Assembly: GCF_004342165.1 (NCBI RefSeq)
Contig: NZ_SMAL01000001.1
Span: 425,591-489,590 of the forward strand
From: Natranaerovirga pectinivora
GTDB lineage: Bacteria; Bacillota; Clostridia; Lachnospirales; DSM-24629
Direction: 5' to 3'
DNA: 64,000 nt
A model generated the notes under the pieces. The model was not told the DNA's origin and made no database searches. It worked only from the letters and a program-made list of their open reading frames with translations. A program made the position numbers and the translations under genes. This document shows positions 16,422-25,687 of the stretch, piece after piece (the first letter of the stretch is position 1; every line of letters starts with the position of its first letter).

Positions 16422-17936
16422 ATGAGAATTGTAATTAATAGAGATGATACTAAAGCAGTTTACCTACAGATATTTGAACAAATACGTCAACAGATTTTAT
16501 CAGGTGAACTTATTCCTGGTTTTACATTGCCACCTGAGAGAAAACTTGCTGAAAGTTTAGGTGTTAATAGGACCACAGTGTTAAATGCTTATCGGGAATT
16601 AAAAGCAGAAGGGTTAATTGATTCTAGGGTTGGTAAGGGAACGATTGTTCTTTCTTATCCAGATTCTGAGTTAAGTAACGCTACTCATTATGAAGAACCT
16701 GTATGGGATCATACATTTAGCCAATACTCAGGACAATTTGATCCATTTATGTTAAAAGAACTTTTAGCAATAGCCAATAGAAAAGATGTTATCTCATTTG
16801 CAACAGGAATTGCTTCTCCTGAATCAGGTCCTTTACAAATATTTAAAGGTATTGAAGAAGAAATATTAAATAGCAATGACTATAAGGCCTTACTTCATTC
16901 TCCTACAGAAGGGTTTCATTCTATTAGGGAATCGGTCTGTCAATTGATGCATAAAAGAGGCGTGTACTGTGGTATTGAAGAAGTAATGCTTTTTTCAGGA
17001 TCTCAACAATGTATTGATATAATGGCTAGAATTCTATTAGATCCAGGGGATATTGTGGTCGTGGAAGAACCTTCTTTCTTCCCAGCCGTTCAAGCATTTA
17101 AAAGTCTTGGTGCTAGAGTAATGGGTGTCCCTATGGATGATAAAGGTATGAGGCTGGATATACTAGAGCAATTGCTTCAAAGGTATAGACCAAAGTTTAT
17201 TTATACCATGCCTAACTTTCAAAATCCAACAGGGTTGGAGATGGTTCTTGAGAGAAGAAAAGGACTTTATGAACTTGCTCGTAAGTATAAAGTTTTTATA
17301 ATGGAAGACGATGCTTACGGGGATCTTTCTTATGATGGTATGCCTCTTCCTTTAATTAAATCTATGGACAATGAAGGGTATGTTATTTACATTAGTACAT
17401 TTTCGAAAAGTGTCTATCCAGGATTAAGATTGGGATGGATGGTGGCCCATAAGAAGATTGTTCAAAAATGTACAGCCCTAAAGCAAGTAATGGATATACA
17501 CTCAAACAGTCTTTCGCAATGGATCATAGAAAGATTTATTAGGAGTGGTGACTTTGATAAACATATGAAAAAATCATGTAATGACTATAGAATTAAAAGA
17601 GATGCTATGTATGAAGCTTTGCTTAATTACGCACCTCATGATTTAAAATGGCATAAACCAAAGGGCGGCTATTACTTTTGGTGTAAACTTCCCAATGGGA
17701 TATTGGCTTCTAAGCTGGTGTTAAAAGCAGCAGAATATAAGGTGGCTTTTGTACCTGGTTCTACCTTCTTTACATCGGGGGAAGGAGAAGAATATATACG
17801 TCTTAATTTTACCTTTGCTTCTGTTCCTGAGATTGATGAGGGTATTAAAAGGTTGTGTAAAGCCATTAGGGATTTAAAAGAATCAAGTGATGATGAAGAA
17901 GCTTTTAATAATATAGAAATGAACCCAATTGTTTAA
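16422..17936 (+). CDS. MocR/GntR-type regulator with aminotransferase domain
   Basis: The start is taken as ATG 16422 (MRIVINRDD); AAAGGAGTGG precedes it, with a rather long spacing. Residues about 12-75 form a GntR winged helix (YLQIFEQIRQQILSGELIPG, then LPPERKLAESLGVNRTTVLN). The rest is a fold-type I aminotransferase with the FSK lysine in STFSKSVYPGLRLGW. MocR proteins use the PLP domain as a ligand sensor, often for pyridoxal 5'-phosphate or amino-acid pathways. The next gene, an aminotransferase of the same fold, begins 19 bases after the stop and is its likely partner or target. No DNA operator was identified. Confidence 0.9.
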   Translation: MRIVINRDDTKAVYLQIFEQIRQQILSGELIPGFTLPPERKLAESLGVNRTTVLNAYRELKAEGLIDSRVGKGTIVLSYPDSELSNATHYEEPVWDHTFSQYSGQFDPFMLKELLAIANRKDVISFATGIASPESGPLQIFKGIEEEILNSNDYKALLHSPTEGFHSIRESVCQLMHKRGVYCGIEEVMLFSGSQQCIDIMARILLDPGDIVVVEEPSFFPAVQAFKSLGARVMGVPMDDKGMRLDILEQLLQRYRPKFIYTMPNFQNPTGLEMVLERRKGLYELARKYKVFIMEDDAYGDLSYDGMPLPLIKSMDNEGYVIYISTFSKSVYPGLRLGWMVAHKKIVQKCTALKQVMDIHSNSLSQWIIERFIRSGDFDKHMKKSCNDYRIKRDAMYEALLNYAPHDLKWHKPKGGYYFWCKLPNGILASKLVLKAAEYKVAFVPGSTFFTSGEGEEYIRLNFTFASVPEIDEGIKRLCKAIRDLKESSDDEEAFNNIEMNPIV

Positions 17937-17955
17937 ATTTATGGGAGGTATGGGT

Positions 17956-19149
17956 ATGGAGTATAAATTAGCGGATAGAATGAGTTATTTGAAAGCCTCT
18001 GAAATTAGGGAAATTCTTAAGGTAACTGAAAGACCTGAAGTAATTTCATTTGCAGGAGGGTTACCGGCACCAGAGCTTTTTCCAATAGAAGCAATACAAG
18101 AAGCCAGCAATAGAGTATTTGAAGAAGAAGGCTATAAAGCCCTTCAATATACGACGACAGAAGGCTATAGACCTTTAAGAGAGTGGATTTCTAATAGAAT
18201 GAATAAACGATGGCAAACAGCCTTTGAGCCTGATAACATTGTCTTAACCCATGGCTCTCAACAAGCTTTGGACCTTTCTGGAAAAGTGTTTTTAGATCAA
18301 GGAGATATTGTTTTATGTGAAAGTCCAACTTATTTAGCTGCCATTAGTGCCTTTAAAGCTTATGGTTGTGAGTTCATCGAAGTACCAACAGATAATGAGG
18401 GAATGATCACTTCCCAAGTTGAAAGTATTTTAGAGACACAAGGAAATAGGGTTAAATTAATCTATGTCATACCAGATTTTCAAAATCCTACAGGAAGAAC
18501 ATGGTCATTGAGGAGAAGGGAACAACTGGTTAAGTTAGCTACAAAGTATGAGATTGTAATCATTGAAGATAACCCTTATGGAGAACTTAGATTTGAAGGT
18601 GAAATGTTACCATCTTTACAATCTTTTGATGATGTAGGATGTGTTGTTTCATTAGGCTCATTTTCAAAAGTATTTTGTCCTGGTTATAGAATTGGATGGG
18701 TTATGGCCCATGAGAAACTAATTGAAAAATATGTTTTAGTAAAGCAAGGGGCAGACTTACAATGTAATACAATGGCTCAGATGGTAATTAGTAAATACCT
18801 TGAGTTGTATAATATAGATGAACACATAGATAAAATACGCGATGTCTATAGACAAAGAAGAGATGCCGCTATTGAAGTAATGGAAAAGGAATTCCCAAAA
18901 GAGGTAAAATTCACAAGACCTGAAGGTGGACTATTTGCTTGGGTAGAATTGCCTACACATATAAATGCAAGAGTTGTTTTAGAAAAATGTCTTGAAAAGA
19001 ATGTAGCTTTTGTACCAGGCGGTTCGTTTTTCCCAAATGGTGGCAATGAAAATACATTAAGGCTTAATTTTTCTAATATGCCTGTAGATAGAATTAAAGA
19101 AGGTCTTAAGTGTTTGGCAAGAGTATTAAATCAATTAAATATAACTTGA
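17956..19149 (+). CDS. PLP-dependent aminotransferase (class I/II, LysN-like)
   Basis: Start ATG 17956 (MEYKLADRMSYL) is chosen because GGGAGG sits 7 bases before it; upstream TTG/ATG codons in frame lack a site. The sequence has the family lead VISFAGGLPAPELFP, the PDFQNPTGRTWS segment, the Schiff-base Lys in GSFSKVFCPGYRIGW and the C-terminal carboxylate-binding Arg in TLRLNFS. It is about 397 residues, normal for 2-aminoadipate/aromatic-type transaminases. It is probably cotranscribed with the MocR gene just upstream, whose aminotransferase domain is its close relative. Substrate unknown. It is followed by a clear terminator. Confidence 0.9.
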   Translation: MEYKLADRMSYLKASEIREILKVTERPEVISFAGGLPAPELFPIEAIQEASNRVFEEEGYKALQYTTTEGYRPLREWISNRMNKRWQTAFEPDNIVLTHGSQQALDLSGKVFLDQGDIVLCESPTYLAAISAFKAYGCEFIEVPTDNEGMITSQVESILETQGNRVKLIYVIPDFQNPTGRTWSLRRREQLVKLATKYEIVIIEDNPYGELRFEGEMLPSLQSFDDVGCVVSLGSFSKVFCPGYRIGWVMAHEKLIEKYVLVKQGADLQCNTMAQMVISKYLELYNIDEHIDKIRDVYRQRRDAAIEVMEKEFPKEVKFTRPEGGLFAWVELPTHINARVVLEKCLEKNVAFVPGGSFFPNGGNENTLRLNFSNMPVDRIKEGLKCLARVLNQLNIT

Positions 19150-19186
19150 TTCTGAGTCGCAGAGCTGTTCTATGACTGATGAAACT

Positions 19187-19226
19187 AAAATGACCTTATA
19201 GAAGATAAAACTATAGGTCATTTTTT
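19187..19226 (+). terminator. Rho-independent terminator after the aminotransferase gene
   Basis: AAAATGACCTTATAG pairs with CTATAGGTCATTTT, followed by a T-run. Confidence 0.85.
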
Positions 19227-19248
19227 GTTATCAGTTTTATAATATAAT

Positions 19249-19277
19249 TTGTTAAGTATTAATGTATATGGTATAAT
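19249..19277 (+). promoter_or_regulatory. Sigma-A-type promoter
   Basis: TTGTTA (19249-19254), 17 bases, then TATAAT (19272-19277) with an extended TGG just before it. It drives the lipoprotein gene at 19351. Confidence 0.7.
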
Positions 19278-19350
19278 ATTTCTTAATTATCTATATAGTT
19301 TTATTAATTTATACAATAATAACTAATAAAAAATAGGAGAGTGTTTATAA

Positions 19351-19995
19351 TTGTTAAAAATACGTAAAAGGATTCTAATCCTATTATGCATCATTATTGC
19401 ATTAAGTGTAGGGTGTAGCAGTAAAAGCAAAAGCAGTGACTATATCGGTTACATTTCAGCAAATACAGATTCAATTTATGAACAAACATTTAAAGAACTG
19501 CATCTTGGTAATTTATTTAATTTTGACTTAAAATTACTTCGTGCTAATGAAAGCTGGGTGACTCTTTGGGTTGAACTTTATAGCGATGGGGTATTAGTTG
19601 ATCCTAATCCAATTATTAGTCATTCATATGGCAGAAGTCCTTTAGAAGTAGAAGAAAGCTCAACTGGATTCGGTATCATTAATCCCAATAGAAGTGACAA
19701 ACAATTCTTTATGTATTCAAAATATAGCACATCAAGTACAACAATAGGACCTCAAAGCATTAATAATGATTTCTTTCAAGACCAAGGCATTAGAACTTGG
19801 GGATATGCTCTTGGCGATGAAACCATTGGTTTAAAATCAGGAGAAGAAGTTATATTAGCTGTATACCAACAAGGGGGAGGCAATTCAGTAAGAACATATA
19901 ACTATCAAGATCCAGAGGCTATAACTGAAATAATTAATATAGATAATACAGTACTATTGCTTAAAATAAAAGTGGAAGAAGATAAAGAAGATTAA
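19351..19995 (+). CDS. Lipoprotein of unknown function
   Basis: TTG start at 19351 after TAGGAGAG. The N-terminus MLKIRKRILILLCIIIALSV ends in a lipobox with Cys22, then a Ser/Lys-rich linker. The mature part (about 190 residues) is rich in Ser, Gly and aromatic residues (for example VTLWVELYSDGVLVDPNP and AVYQQGGGNSVRTYN), suggesting a beta-sandwich exposed on the cell surface. No family is recognised. It is the first gene after a good promoter and is followed by two small envelope proteins and an ABC/FtsX transporter. The intergenic spaces are long enough that a common transcript is uncertain. Confidence 0.7.
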   Translation: MLKIRKRILILLCIIIALSVGCSSKSKSSDYIGYISANTDSIYEQTFKELHLGNLFNFDLKLLRANESWVTLWVELYSDGVLVDPNPIISHSYGRSPLEVEESSTGFGIINPNRSDKQFFMYSKYSTSSTTIGPQSINNDFFQDQGIRTWGYALGDETIGLKSGEEVILAVYQQGGGNSVRTYNYQDPEAITEIINIDNTVLLLKIKVEEDKED

Positions 19996-20127
19996 GGGGT
20001 AGAATATTTTATTTCTTTTTCCCTACAAGAATATTCAACGAAAACAAAATATATGGTTTACTATGGCTAAACAAGGATCAAGTATTGTAATTGAATTACA
20101 AGTACAAATAAAGTTGAGAGGTGTATT

Positions 20128-20529
20128 ATGTTTAATAAAAAAGTAAAAAAAATATTCCTAATAGCTTTGATCATACTAATTACAATTTTTTCAGGGTACT
20201 TACTACGGGTTGATAGATTTGGTTTCTCACAAATCTCTTGGGAAGACTGTTTACAAATAAATGGCACTAAGTATTATGGGGGCGCAGATAAAACTTTGGT
20301 TGATAGTGCTGATATAGAAAATGAAATTGGAGAAGTAAAATTTAATGTTTCTAAAAAAGTTAATAACCCTCGTTATAGATTTAGAAATGGCGATGCAACA
20401 TTTATAGAGAAAGGTACTGAAATATATAGTATAAAAAACAAAAATGCCTCAGTAGCAGTAAAAATCGAGGGTGTTTATTATATGTATATTGAAAAAACAT
20501 TAGAAGGCATGAAAGATGCGTTAATGTAA
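20128..20529 (+). CDS. Small membrane-anchored hypothetical protein
   Basis: ATG 20128 lies behind GAGAGGTG. It has a basic N-terminus followed by one membrane helix (about 9-27), then roughly 105 residues that should face outside: ISWEDCLQINGTKYYGG, an acidic linker and NPRYRFRNGDATFIEKGTEI. The sequence is beta-rich and resembles short uncharacterised exported proteins of clostridia. There is a single Cys and no lipobox. It is located between a lipoprotein and a two-helix membrane protein, upstream of the ABC transporter. No function can be assigned. Confidence 0.6.
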   Translation: MFNKKVKKIFLIALIILITIFSGYLLRVDRFGFSQISWEDCLQINGTKYYGGADKTLVDSADIENEIGEVKFNVSKKVNNPRYRFRNGDATFIEKGTEIYSIKNKNASVAVKIEGVYYMYIEKTLEGMKDALM

Positions 20530-20562
20530 ATTATTAGTTATATAGTAGAAAGGAGCAGTTCT

Positions 20563-20883
20563 ATGAATAAGAAGGCACAAGTTTTATTAATAATAGGAGG
20601 AATTAGTTTTATATTCGTAGGCATTATGAGTTTGTTTGAAAAGAAATACTTTTTGGGGATTGTTTTTATCATTGTAGGAATATTGAATACCATATCAAGT
20701 ATTTTAGCTTATAAAAAGAAACCAATTGATATAGAACTTGATGATTTAACCAAAGAGAGTATGGATAAAGAATTAAAGTTACTAATTGCAGAAGGAAAAT
20801 ATTATAAAGCAATTAAAAGATGTAGAGTCATAACAGGTTTTGGGCTAAAAGAAGCTAAAGAATATGTAGATCTATTAAATTAA
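20563..20883 (+). CDS. Two-helix membrane protein with a ribosomal L7/L12 C-terminal-like domain
   Basis: ATG 20563 after AAAGGAGC. Two membrane helices (about 6-24 and 30-49) are followed by a charged linker and, at about 72-106, ELKLLIAEGKYYKAIKRCRV then ITGFGLKEAKEYVDLLN. The second half matches the ITGLGLKEAKDLVD stretch of ribosomal L7/L12, whose C-terminal domain binds translation factors. Similar fusions exist as uncharacterised membrane proteins in Firmicutes. The fold assignment rests on this short motif. A REP-like repeat cluster separates it from the ABC gene. Confidence 0.7.
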   Translation: MNKKAQVLLIIGGISFIFVGIMSLFEKKYFLGIVFIIVGILNTISSILAYKKKPIDIELDDLTKESMDKELKLLIAEGKYYKAIKRCRVITGFGLKEAKEYVDLLN

Positions 20884-20886
20884 GAG

Positions 20887-20942
20887 AACACAGGGAGCTA
20901 ACACAGGAGAACACAGAAGAACGTCCCTTCGTGTGCTGTGTT
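20887..20942. repeat. REP-like repeat cluster
   Basis: Three direct copies of AACACAG (20887, 20900, 20910) and an inverted CTGTGTT (20936-20942), enclosing GAACGTCCCTTCGTGTG. The best example of the ACACA/TGTGT hairpins in this window. Confidence 0.6.
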
Positions 20943-20960
20943 AAAAAAAGGGGAATGTAG

Positions 20961-21716
20961 ATGAACAAAGAAATTGTACTTGAAGCAATTAAGCTTCGAA
21001 AGACTTATTCTAATGGGGAGTTAAAGGTAGAAGCCTTAAAAAACATTGATTTAACAATCTATAAAGGTGAAATGCTTGCCATTATGGGAGCAAGTGGTTC
21101 AGGCAAAAGCACACTATTAAATCTTATTGGTGCACTAGATGCCCCAAGTGACGGAACTATAAAGATTAAGAATAGGATCATTAGTAATTATCATAAGGAA
21201 CCTTATGCAACACAGTATAGAAGCGAGTATATAGGGTTTATTTTTCAAGATTATAACTTATTAAAAGATTTAACAGTTGAAGAGAATTTGGCCCTACCAC
21301 TTATTTTAATGAACAAAGATTCTAAAACCATAAAGGAAGAAGTAGGTAAATACATTGATCTAGTCGGTCTAGGAGGAAAAGAAAAAGTAAGACCTTATAA
21401 ATTATCAGGAGGACAACAACAACGTGTTGCTATCGCAAGGGCTTTAATTACTAACCCACCCTTATTATTAGCAGATGAGCCAACAGGTAATTTAGATTAT
21501 CAAACATCAGAAGAAATACTGAACATAATCAAAGATTTACAGGAAGCATTAGATCAAAGTATTGTCATTGTCACTCACGACCCTCAAGTTGCCACCTTTG
21601 CAGATAGAGTGTTATTTATACATAACGGTAAAATCGTAAATGAATATGTAAAGAAAGCTAAGGCAGGAGATATAGATAAAATTCTTCATATGCTTAAGAA
21701 TTCCATGAGGTGTTAA
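20961..21716 (+). CDS. ABC transporter ATP-binding protein (LolD/MacB/BceA-like)
   Basis: ATG 20961 after AAAGGGGAATG. Walker [10 protein letters not shown] (about 43-51), Q-loop [14 protein letters not shown], signature LSGGQQQR, Walker [13 protein letters not shown] and the switch His in THDPQ are all present. The [14 protein letters not shown] lead and the length (251) fit the MacB/LolD/BceA class that works with FtsX-type permeases. The permease gene follows directly, with its start 2 bases after the TAA stop. Likely jobs are lipoprotein release, antimicrobial peptide resistance or peptide export; nothing nearby (no BceRS-type two-component genes) decides between them. Confidence 0.93.
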   Translation: MNKEIVLEAIKLRKTYSNGELKVEALKNIDLTIYKGEMLAIMGASGSGKSTLLNLIGALDAPSDGTIKIKNRIISNYHKEPYATQYRSEYIGFIFQDYNLLKDLTVEENLALPLILMNKDSKTIKEEVGKYIDLVGLGGKEKVRPYKLSGGQQQRVAIARALITNPPLLLADEPTGNLDYQTSEEILNIIKDLQEALDQSIVIVTHDPQVATFADRVLFIHNGKIVNEYVKKAKAGDIDKILHMLKNSMRC

Positions 21717-21718
21717 GT

Positions 21719-24193
21719 ATGTACTCTTTAAGTAGAATCGCTTTTAAGATATATAAAGGGAATAAGGGGATGGTTATTACTGCTATAGTAACCATTACCA
21801 TATCCGTAATGTTGATTATTAATATGCTATCCTTAACAAAGAATGCTACTAGAATTATGACAGACGAACTGTTCCAACAATATGGCAATATGAATTTATC
21901 AGTAAGTATGGCAGATCACAGAGGTATTGACAATCAATTGTTTCAACAAATAAAAAGACAGCCAAATATTAATGAAGTGGCAAGAGTAGTAGTTGGAAAT
22001 TTAGAAATTGCTAATGGCTATCAAATATATGCACTTGGATTAGATAATACGGAGTTATCTAAAAGTAGATACAAGTATACAAAGGATATTGGTAGTGATC
22101 AGGTTATTATTAATAAGGGATTGGCAGATTTTTTAGATGTTTCTATCAGTGATATAGTTTTAATAAACAATACCAGATTTCAAGTCGTTGAGATTCTTAA
22201 TAATATAAATGAGTCCAGTTCGATACCGGACTTTGCTATGATACATATTGACACTTATTTAACTTTTATTATGGAAGAAATGGTTGCAACCTATCTTATG
22301 ATTGACATATTTGATGAAGTAGAGAGTGTTGCTTTAGCAGATAGAATAACAAGTTTTAATGATAATGTTGAAGTAGATATTTTTATTCATAATGAAGAAA
22401 TCACGAGAAATTTAGATATGATCAATGCATACGTCATTATATTGTCATTTATAGCCATTATGATCTGTGGACTGCTATTAATATCAAACTTCCAAACTTT
22501 TCTATATCAATATCGAAAACAATTCTCACTTATTAGAGCAATAGGTGGGAGTGTTAAGCAATCTTTTAAGATTATATTTTTACAGAGCTTGATGTTATCT
22601 CTAACAGGTGTATTCTTTGGACTAGTTTTTTCATATATATTCCATAACCTATTGCAGAATAAATTAGGAGAGATTTTAATCAATAAACAATTTGAATATT
22701 CTTTTGTTCTTGTAGATGCGTTGAAAATAGCATTCGTTGTTTTTATAATCATACAACTTTTTATGTTAATACCTGTAATGAAATATTCAAGAATATTACC
22801 TTTAGAAATAGTTAGAGAAAATGAAGAGCTGGATGTTAAGGGTAACGTCTCAAAAATTTTGGGGTATATTTCCTTAGTCTTTTCAATGATTTTCTTTCTT
22901 TATGGTGTATACTTTGCAGGTCTAGAAAGTACAGGCTTTGGAATACTTTCAGCAGTTGTATTTATGGTTGGTGTCTACTTGGTTTTCCCTTATTATATCA
23001 AAGAGATTCTTCTGTTTATTATGCCTGGTATTAGAAAAGTATTTGGAAATGCTTCTTTTGTTGCTTTGAAAAATGTTATACCACAAGTTAAAAAGAATTC
23101 TATTATTATTCTATCCATTAGTTTATTAGTAGCACTTAGTATTTTTGGTGGTACTATATTGAACACCATTAGTAAAAATAATGAGAATTATTTAAAAAGC
23201 CAATATAAATTAGATTTGATGTTAACTGCAAGAGAAGGCTATGGGATGAAGATTAACCATGCTTTTTATGAAGATCTAATGGAAATAACTAGCATTAGAA
23301 ATATCTTACCTTATAGTATAATGCACAGCTTGTTTTATAAGAATGATGACAAAATTAAAACCCTTTCATATTCCCTAATGAATTTTGATGGTATGGCATC
23401 AGTAGGAATAATTAATGAAAACAGTAATCATAGAGAAAATAACGGGATAATTGTTACTGTTGAATTTGCTGAACAAAATAATTTATCAATAGGTGATAAA
23501 ATCTATGTAATGCCTTCTTATAATTTCAATAGAAGTATTGATACTATAACAGTTGACGATAACTTTAATAGCTTGATAATTAATGGTATATATGAAAATA
23601 TTGATTATCGTCAAGTTGTAATGGTTGGTATAGATTGGGAGAATGATTTTTATATTAATGAATTCACAATTATAGATAAAATTTTAATTGGTACTTATGA
23701 TTTAAACCAGACAATCGCCGATCTAGAAAATTTAAGAAGAAAATACCCGAATATAAAATGGTCTACTTTAGAAGAAGCTTTAGAAACTTCTAACGATATG
23801 CTAAATCAAAGGTGGAAGTTATTAACGATATCAATCACTGCAATTTTAATAGGATTAATTATTGGTTCCCAAAATATGATGATAAACAATATCTTAAACA
23901 AAAGAATAGAATACGCCATACTAAGGACACTGAAAGTTAATAGAGGAAAGTTGATTAATATTATTCTTACTCAAGTACTTACTTTTAATTTTATAGGAGT
24001 AGTATTAGGGGGTATAATAGGCATTATTATTTCTAATATACTTACTATATGCGAAGGAAGGTATTTTAGTTCTATTGATTTTACTGTTCTTTGGTATGTT
24101 ATATTGATGCTCGTCTTTTCAAACCTATTAATATTTATTCCATTTGGCAGTAGACTTGCAAAAGGGTCAATTGCTACTGAACTAAAAGGATGA
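21719..24193 (+). CDS. FtsX-like ABC transporter permease
   Basis: Start ATG 21719 (MYSLSRIAFKIYKG) is preferred over GTG 21710 because GAGGTG sits 6 bases before it. The 825-residue protein has an N-terminal helix (about 18-38), an extracellular domain, three helices around 235-365, further helices around 385-435 and 465-490, a second extracellular domain (about 495-685) and three C-terminal helices (about 700-810) ending SRLAKGSIATELKG. This two-domain FtsX layout is the MacB/ABC3 permease type. It pairs with the ATPase upstream. Substrate unknown. A REP-like hairpin follows. Confidence 0.9.
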   Translation: MYSLSRIAFKIYKGNKGMVITAIVTITISVMLIINMLSLTKNATRIMTDELFQQYGNMNLSVSMADHRGIDNQLFQQIKRQPNINEVARVVVGNLEIANGYQIYALGLDNTELSKSRYKYTKDIGSDQVIINKGLADFLDVSISDIVLINNTRFQVVEILNNINESSSIPDFAMIHIDTYLTFIMEEMVATYLMIDIFDEVESVALADRITSFNDNVEVDIFIHNEEITRNLDMINAYVIILSFIAIMICGLLLISNFQTFLYQYRKQFSLIRAIGGSVKQSFKIIFLQSLMLSLTGVFFGLVFSYIFHNLLQNKLGEILINKQFEYSFVLVDALKIAFVVFIIIQLFMLIPVMKYSRILPLEIVRENEELDVKGNVSKILGYISLVFSMIFFLYGVYFAGLESTGFGILSAVVFMVGVYLVFPYYIKEILLFIMPGIRKVFGNASFVALKNVIPQVKKNSIIILSISLLVALSIFGGTILNTISKNNENYLKSQYKLDLMLTAREGYGMKINHAFYEDLMEITSIRNILPYSIMHSLFYKNDDKIKTLSYSLMNFDGMASVGIINENSNHRENNGIIVTVEFAEQNNLSIGDKIYVMPSYNFNRSIDTITVDDNFNSLIINGIYENIDYRQVVMVGIDWENDFYINEFTIIDKILIGTYDLNQTIADLENLRRKYPNIKWSTLEEALETSNDMLNQRWKLLTISITAILIGLIIGSQNMMINNILNKRIEYAILRTLKVNRGKLINIILTQVLTFNFIGVVLGGIIGIIISNILTICEGRYFSSIDFTVLWYVILMLVFSNLLIFIPFGSRLAKGSIATELKG

Positions 24194-24194
24194 A

Positions 24195-24232
24195 CAAAGA
24201 ACACGAGAGAACACAAGGAGACTGTTCTTTTG
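24195..24232. repeat. REP-like hairpin
   Basis: ACAAAGAACA (near 24195) faces TGTTCTTTTGT (ending about 24232), with AGAACACAAGGAGAC inside. Same family as 20887 and 25641. Confidence 0.45.
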
Positions 24233-24354
24233 TATTAAAACTATAAAGATTTATAAAATTTATAGTTATAGCTAATTTTTTCTAAGGCTAGGATAGGAAT
24301 GGAAGAATCCAATTAGCCATATATATTAAATTCCAAATAAGGAGTATTTATAAA

Positions 24355-24945
24355 ATGAAAAAATTTTTATCTCTTAGAATGGTTATTTGTTTAATAGTTT
24401 TGCTTATACTATGTTCTGCATGTGGCAATAAAACTACAATCAACACCTATATAAAATATGAAAACTTACCAAATAATTATACTTTAGAGTCTGCTAAGGC
24501 TGATGGGTGTGTTGTATTCGAAAATCACCAACTTACATCTGGTGAGGAAAAATGGCAAGAGTTTATTGAAAGAACTGAAGCAGGCAAGGCTGCAATGGTC
24601 AGACTTGCATATCTTTATTTGCCTGATTTTAAAAAAACTTCTATTGATTATCATGATGAGATTATAGATATGCTTCCTCTATATATAGCAGATCTCAATT
24701 TTGATGGTAACACATATGTATTTACCTACACTGAAGATGTCCAAACATATGAATACGAATACCCATATCTTGTGAGATTTACAGGTTCTCCGAGTAGTAG
24801 AACTGCTATTTATAGTCAATATGATCGATACTTTCTAGTACATGATAAAGATATTACATTTGAAGAAATCGAACGTAGTTGGTATAGCAGTCAATCAGGA
24901 GATTCTAGAGATTATGTATCAGTGTATGTGAATCTAATAAACTAG
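24355..24945 (+). CDS. Lipoprotein of unknown function
   Basis: ATG 24355 after AAGGAG. The signal peptide ends in lipobox LCSAC (Cys23). The mature part of about 170 residues includes NNYTLESAKADGCVVFENH, which resembles the start of uncharacterised DUF4362-like lipoproteins of bacilli and clostridia (ADGD-V-...), and then a beta-rich region with many Tyr. That family link is from memory and tentative. It is probably anchored outside the membrane. It is the first of three small envelope genes downstream of the ABC/FtsX transporter, each separated by a REP-like hairpin rather than tightly coupled. Confidence 0.65.
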   Translation: MKKFLSLRMVICLIVLLILCSACGNKTTINTYIKYENLPNNYTLESAKADGCVVFENHQLTSGEEKWQEFIERTEAGKAAMVRLAYLYLPDFKKTSIDYHDEIIDMLPLYIADLNFDGNTYVFTYTEDVQTYEYEYPYLVRFTGSPSSRTAIYSQYDRYFLVHDKDITFEEIERSWYSSQSGDSRDYVSVYVNLIN

Positions 24946-24948
24946 AAT

Positions 24949-24972
24949 ACACAAGGGTTTACTCTATTGTGT
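24949..24972. repeat. Small ACACAA/TTGTGT hairpin
   Basis: ACACAA (24949-24954) and TTGTGT (24967-24972) right after the stop codon. Probably a degenerate member of the REP-like set. Confidence 0.35.
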
Positions 24973-25010
24973 GTAATAACTAACATTCCAGATAGTGAGG
25001 GGGATAGGTT

Positions 25011-25640
25011 ATGAAACTTAAAAGTTCCGGAAGAATATTGATTTATATTATATTTACTTTTTTAAGTGGTTTAGCGGCATTGGCAAGTTTTCCTTATTAT
25101 ACAAATGAAGAACTCATTGATAAATCTGATTTAATTATTGTTGGAGAATTGGTAGGGCCAACTGGAGAAGAGGAATTTAATAATAGGTTTTGGTGGACTG
25201 AATGGCAGATTAATATAGAATATGTTATTAAAGGAGAAGTAGAAGAAAAGGCATTTATTATTAGGACTCCAGGAGCTAAGGATAAAAATATTAGCACATC
25301 TATTGATTTTACTTTAAATGACAATCATAAATATGTCTTGTTATTCTTATATAAGTCAAATGATTTTTACGTCCCATTTTCACCTCAAGCAATAGAATAC
25401 TTAATGCTTAAAGAAAGTAATAGTGATAATTTATTTACTCGATTTGAATTTTATGACGAAAGTATTAAAAATGATATAGAATCTTATACAAGATTGAATA
25501 ATATTACACTTGAATTCAAAAAAGAACATAATAGTAATAATATAGTGGTTTTAATTAGTGTGATTGTGGGTGCTTTTACGATTGTATTTTTGGCATTTAG
25601 ATTCTTAAATAAGAAATTGACAAGAAATAAGGAGAATTAA
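25011..25640 (+). CDS. Exported protein with N- and C-terminal membrane helices
   Basis: ATG 25011 after GTGAGGGGG. There is an N-terminal signal-like helix (about 9-27), an outer domain of about 145 residues including SDLIIVGELVGPTGEEEF and YVIKGEV, and a C-terminal helix (about 178-198) with a basic tail. The pattern of a secreted beta-rich domain describing ...VGEV...Y-VKG... is common in uncharacterised Firmicute exported proteins, but I cannot name the family with confidence. It is oriented like its neighbours between a lipoprotein and a four-helix membrane protein. Confidence 0.6.
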   Translation: MKLKSSGRILIYIIFTFLSGLAALASFPYYTNEELIDKSDLIIVGELVGPTGEEEFNNRFWWTEWQINIEYVIKGEVEEKAFIIRTPGAKDKNISTSIDFTLNDNHKYVLLFLYKSNDFYVPFSPQAIEYLMLKESNSDNLFTRFEFYDESIKNDIESYTRLNNITLEFKKEHNSNNIVVLISVIVGAFTIVFLAFRFLNKKLTRNKEN

Positions 25641-25669
25641 AACACAAGAGAAGGCCGTCCATTTGTGTT
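25641..25669. repeat. REP-like hairpin
   Basis: AACACAA (25641-25647) pairs perfectly with TTGTGTT (25663-25669); the loop contains GGCCGTCC, like the CGTCC of the 20887 copy. Confidence 0.5.
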
Positions 25670-25687
25670 CTTGAAAGGAGAAGAAGT

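Noticed and set aside
20887-20942. CRISPR-like array from three AACACAG copies
   Set aside because: The repeat unit is 7 bases with irregular 6-3 base spacing and no cas genes; it is part of a REP-like hairpin cluster.
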